Source: Candidatus Gastranaerophilales bacterium | Lineage (GTDB): Bacteria > Cyanobacteriota > Vampirovibrionia > Gastranaerophilales > Gastranaerophilaceae | Assembly (NCBI GenBank): GCA_947589255.1 | Contig: CANQAL010000003.1 | Location: forward strand, 1 to 42,132 | Direction of reading: 5' to 3' | DNA: 42,132 nucleotides | In this document: positions 40,221 to 42,132 of the stretch, piece by piece | Position numbering within the stretch: the first letter of the stretch is position 1 | Layout of the letters: each line of letters opens with the position of its first letter | Position numbers and translations under genes: made by a program | The notes under the pieces: model-generated | Databases searched by the model: none | Seen by the model: the letters and a program-made list of their open reading frames with translations, nothing else | Told to the model about the DNA's origin: nothing

Positions 40221-42132
40221 ATGAGAGTACAATCAATTTCAATAAATCCTATAATTAACACTTATAAAAAAGCTGTGAAATCAGATTATAAGCAATTACA
40301 AAACGATTGCTTTATACCGAGTAATTCCGTATCTTTCGGAAGTAAAAAATATTATAAAAGACAAAATCAAATAAACTTATATAATGCAAAAGTTGAAGAG
40401 CTACAAGAACTCGGTGTCTGCGAAAAATCAGCCAAAAAATTTGCGCACTTAGGCATAAGCAAATATAACAGAGTTTGTGAACTGGCTAAAAAAGGAGTTT
40501 TTGATAATGTAATTTCGCAATTAATTCATTTAAAAACGGAACAATATCAGAAGGCATTAACCCTCGCTAAGATAGGTATAAATGATGACAAGCTGGTTCA
40601 TATTATAAACAGCAAAAAGAACTTATATGAAAAAGCTTTAAAACTCAATGAAGAAGGAATAGGGCAAGATTATATTTCAGATTATATAACACTGCGGAAC
40701 GGAAAAATAAAAAGAGCAAAGAAACTTATAGAAAAAGGGTATCCGCCTGATATTGCAATGGCTTTTGTTGAAATACCGTTTTCTAAAAGGAAAAATTTTG
40801 AACAATTAATGCAAAAACGTGATATTGATATAGAAACAGCTCTTACAATTACAGCACTAAATAAAAAAGAAAAATCAAACTTACAAAAGTTTATGAATAT
40901 GGGTTTATCCGTTTATACTGCTTCGGACTTGTGTCTTTTTGATGAAGAACAGCAAGAAAAAGCCGTTCAATTAATCAATATGGGATTATGCCACAATTCA
41001 ATTTTGGACTTTGTTTTATTAGATGATAAAGATTTTGAAAAAGCAATAAATATGTACAAAGAAGGGGTGAACGAAAGTTATATAACTCACATTATAGATG
41101 TTGATAATAATAAAAAAACAAATAATCAATATAAAAATTTTCTAAAACAAGGCTGCAGCAAGACTTCAGCATATGCCTTATCTCTATTGGATGATGATGA
41201 ACTTCAAGCTTTTTATGAAATATCTAAAGCTAATCCTAAAATAAATGAATTGTTAAAAGATGATTATGATATTCAAATAATACCGCTGCAAATTAAAGGA
41301 ACAACAGCTGCTGTACTCGAAAAGCAGTTTTACACGGAAAATAATAAGACCGTTAATATAGTTAAAGTATTTGATACTACAGGGCTCTTATCAAACAGCA
41401 GACTTCAGGATGAAATTAATAATATAAGCACTTCTTACCAAAAGAACGGTAATGACATATACCGCATTAAATACAATAATTTTGACGGAATTGAAGAGAT
41501 GACTCATCTTATTTTAGATGATAAAACAAAAGGAATAAAAGGAGTTATTCATACAACTTCTTCAAAAGTTTTTGAAGGTCTTTATGATTCAACATATTAC
41601 GACATTAGTGATTTTAAAGAAGATTTTAGCCCTGACGGCATAGATTGTGATTTTGAAAGCTCACTCAAACCTAATGCAAAAGGTACTGTAATTTCAAAAG
41701 CCGTAAAAAATCCGAATGGTTCAATTTCTTACAATGAAAGATTTTACAGATATAATAATTTAATTGTAAGACATTACAATGTTTTAAAGGATGAAAACTC
41801 TAATATAATAAAAAGCAATTACTCCTATGAAATAACAAACGAAAAAGGTGAAAAAATCCTTAATATAAAAAGAAGTTATGAAAAAACTTCTGACGGCAGT
41901 GTTAAAAACATTATTAACGGAACGGAATATACTATAAAATACGATGATATTAATTATAAAATAGCGATTTCTGACGGAAAAATAACAAAAGAATTCCCCG
42001 TCAGCAACATAATAAAAGGATATGCTCAAAAAATTTTATGGCAAACAATAAAGACACTTCAAGCTGATACTCTTATTAATTTATTAAATAATATTGAGAA
42101 ATGGCACTATTGCAGTAATACTGATTCAAGTG
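40221..42132 (+). CDS. Large tagged protein with 27-residue helical repeats, cut by the right edge
   Basis: The frame is open from ATG 40221 to the window end (637 codons, 3' end missing). It starts MRVQSISINPII, and VSFG at 37-40 is a further [ILV]SF tag. Residues about 57-330 consist of ten tandem units of about 27 residues, with a near-invariant Gly at 65, 92, 119, 146, 173, (Arg200), 228, 255, 282 and 311. The unit reads K-A-x-x-L-x-x-x-G-[IVYL], then a second helix. From about 345 the protein turns beta-rich (KGTVISKAVKNPNGSISYNE, KIAISDGKITKEF). No signal peptide and only a weak SD. The 215 bases before it hold nothing clear. A binding solenoid joined to a beta domain is the best description; an effector-like role is a guess. 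Confidence 0.8.
   Translation, partial: MRVQSISINPIINTYKKAVKSDYKQLQNDCFIPSNSVSFGSKKYYKRQNQINLYNAKVEELQELGVCEKSAKKFAHLGISKYNRVCELAKKGVFDNVISQLIHLKTEQYQKALTLAKIGINDDKLVHIINSKKNLYEKALKLNEEGIGQDYISDYITLRNGKIKRAKKLIEKGYPPDIAMAFVEIPFSKRKNFEQLMQKRDIDIETALTITALNKKEKSNLQKFMNMGLSVYTASDLCLFDEEQQEKAVQLINMGLCHNSILDFVLLDDKDFEKAINMYKEGVNESYITHIIDVDNNKKTNNQYKNFLKQGCSKTSAYALSLLDDDELQAFYEISKANPKINELLKDDYDIQIIPLQIKGTTAAVLEKQFYTENNKTVNIVKVFDTTGLLSNSRLQDEINNISTSYQKNGNDIYRIKYNNFDGIEEMTHLILDDKTKGIKGVIHTTSSKVFEGLYDSTYYDISDFKEDFSPDGIDCDFESSLKPNAKGTVISKAVKNPNGSISYNERFYRYNNLIVRHYNVLKDENSNIIKSNYSYEITNEKGEKILNIKRSYEKTSDGSVKNIINGTEYTIKYDDINYKIAISDGKITKEFPVSNIIKGYAQKILWQTIKTLQADTLINLLNNIEKWHYCSNTDSS
40389..41210 (+). repeat. 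Ten degenerate 27-codon tandem repeats
   Basis: 81-base periodicity at protein level, marked by the Gly spacing 27-27-27-27-27-28-27-27-29 (one Gly replaced by Arg). DNA identity between units is low, so the array is old. Confidence 0.75.

Noticed and set aside
1-42132. CRISPR arrays, prophage, insertion sequences, rRNA
   Set aside because: No regularly spaced direct repeats, phage structural genes, transposase or integrase motifs, or rRNA segments were seen on reading the window.

Overview
The window looks like chromosome from an AT-rich, Gram-negative-type bacterium. My best guess is a gut member of the non-photosynthetic cyanobacterial sister lineage (Gastranaerophilales / 'Melainabacteria', class Vampirovibrionia). 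The pointers are an SLH-domain cell-envelope protein with a Sec signal, a three-gene 'archaeal-type' glutamate synthase, CHASE2-GGDEF and receiver-STAS signalling proteins, and many lineage-type hypothetical proteins that carry a short [ILV]-S-F motif near the N-terminus. This is inference; no rRNA is present to prove it. I see no prophage, transposase, integrase or CRISPR array.

Layout. 1-5.1 kb: the 3' end of fabF, an [ILV]SF-tagged protein, then a minus-strand run of TPR protein, glutaredoxin and a hybrid-cluster-protein homologue that has lost almost every metal ligand. 5.2-9.4 kb: yebC, two tandem zinc-ribbon paralogues, and a large SLH protein with a cysteine-rich segment. 9.6-15.2 kb: a 41-residue ORF ahead of a CHASE2-GGDEF diguanylate cyclase, a small conserved-looking protein, and a GH13 glucan enzyme facing a tagged hypothetical. 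15.2-17.1 kb: a minus-strand cluster of a serpin-like exported protein, a small periplasmic protein and a half-size ferritin-like protein, whose leader contains an 11-nt perfect complement of its own ribosome binding site. 17.1-20.6 kb: tagged hypothetical, RNase HI, a tagged lytic-transglycosylase-like protein and a radical SAM protein. 20.6-24.5 kb: tRNA-Ser(UGA), NarL-type regulator, two hypothetical proteins, rpiB and a receiver-STAS fusion. 24.6-30.6 kb: a tight operon (membrane protein, solute-binding protein, AzgA-type purine permease), then a secreted protein overlapping a GT-C-like membrane protein. 30.6-34.7 kb: two large acidic paralogues (EF-hand/annexin-like and LysM-like) with a shared C-terminal half. 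34.8-38.6 kb: split glutamate synthase. 38.6-38.9 kb: a promoter-to-terminator unit on the opposite strand that looks like a small RNA. 38.9-42.1 kb: a U32-family-like protein and a gene running off the edge that encodes about ten 27-residue repeats.

How it fits together. Housekeeping functions (FabF, YebC, RNase HI, RpiB, tRNA-Ser, glutamate synthase) are interleaved with envelope and signalling genes and with lineage-type unknowns. The least explained parts are: the [ILV]SF-tagged proteins, none of which has a Sec signal; the metal-ligand-free HCP homologue beside glutaredoxin; the self-sequestering ferritin-like leader; the candidate small RNA divergent from glutamate synthase with a shared near-palindrome; and the 27-residue repeat protein at the right edge.
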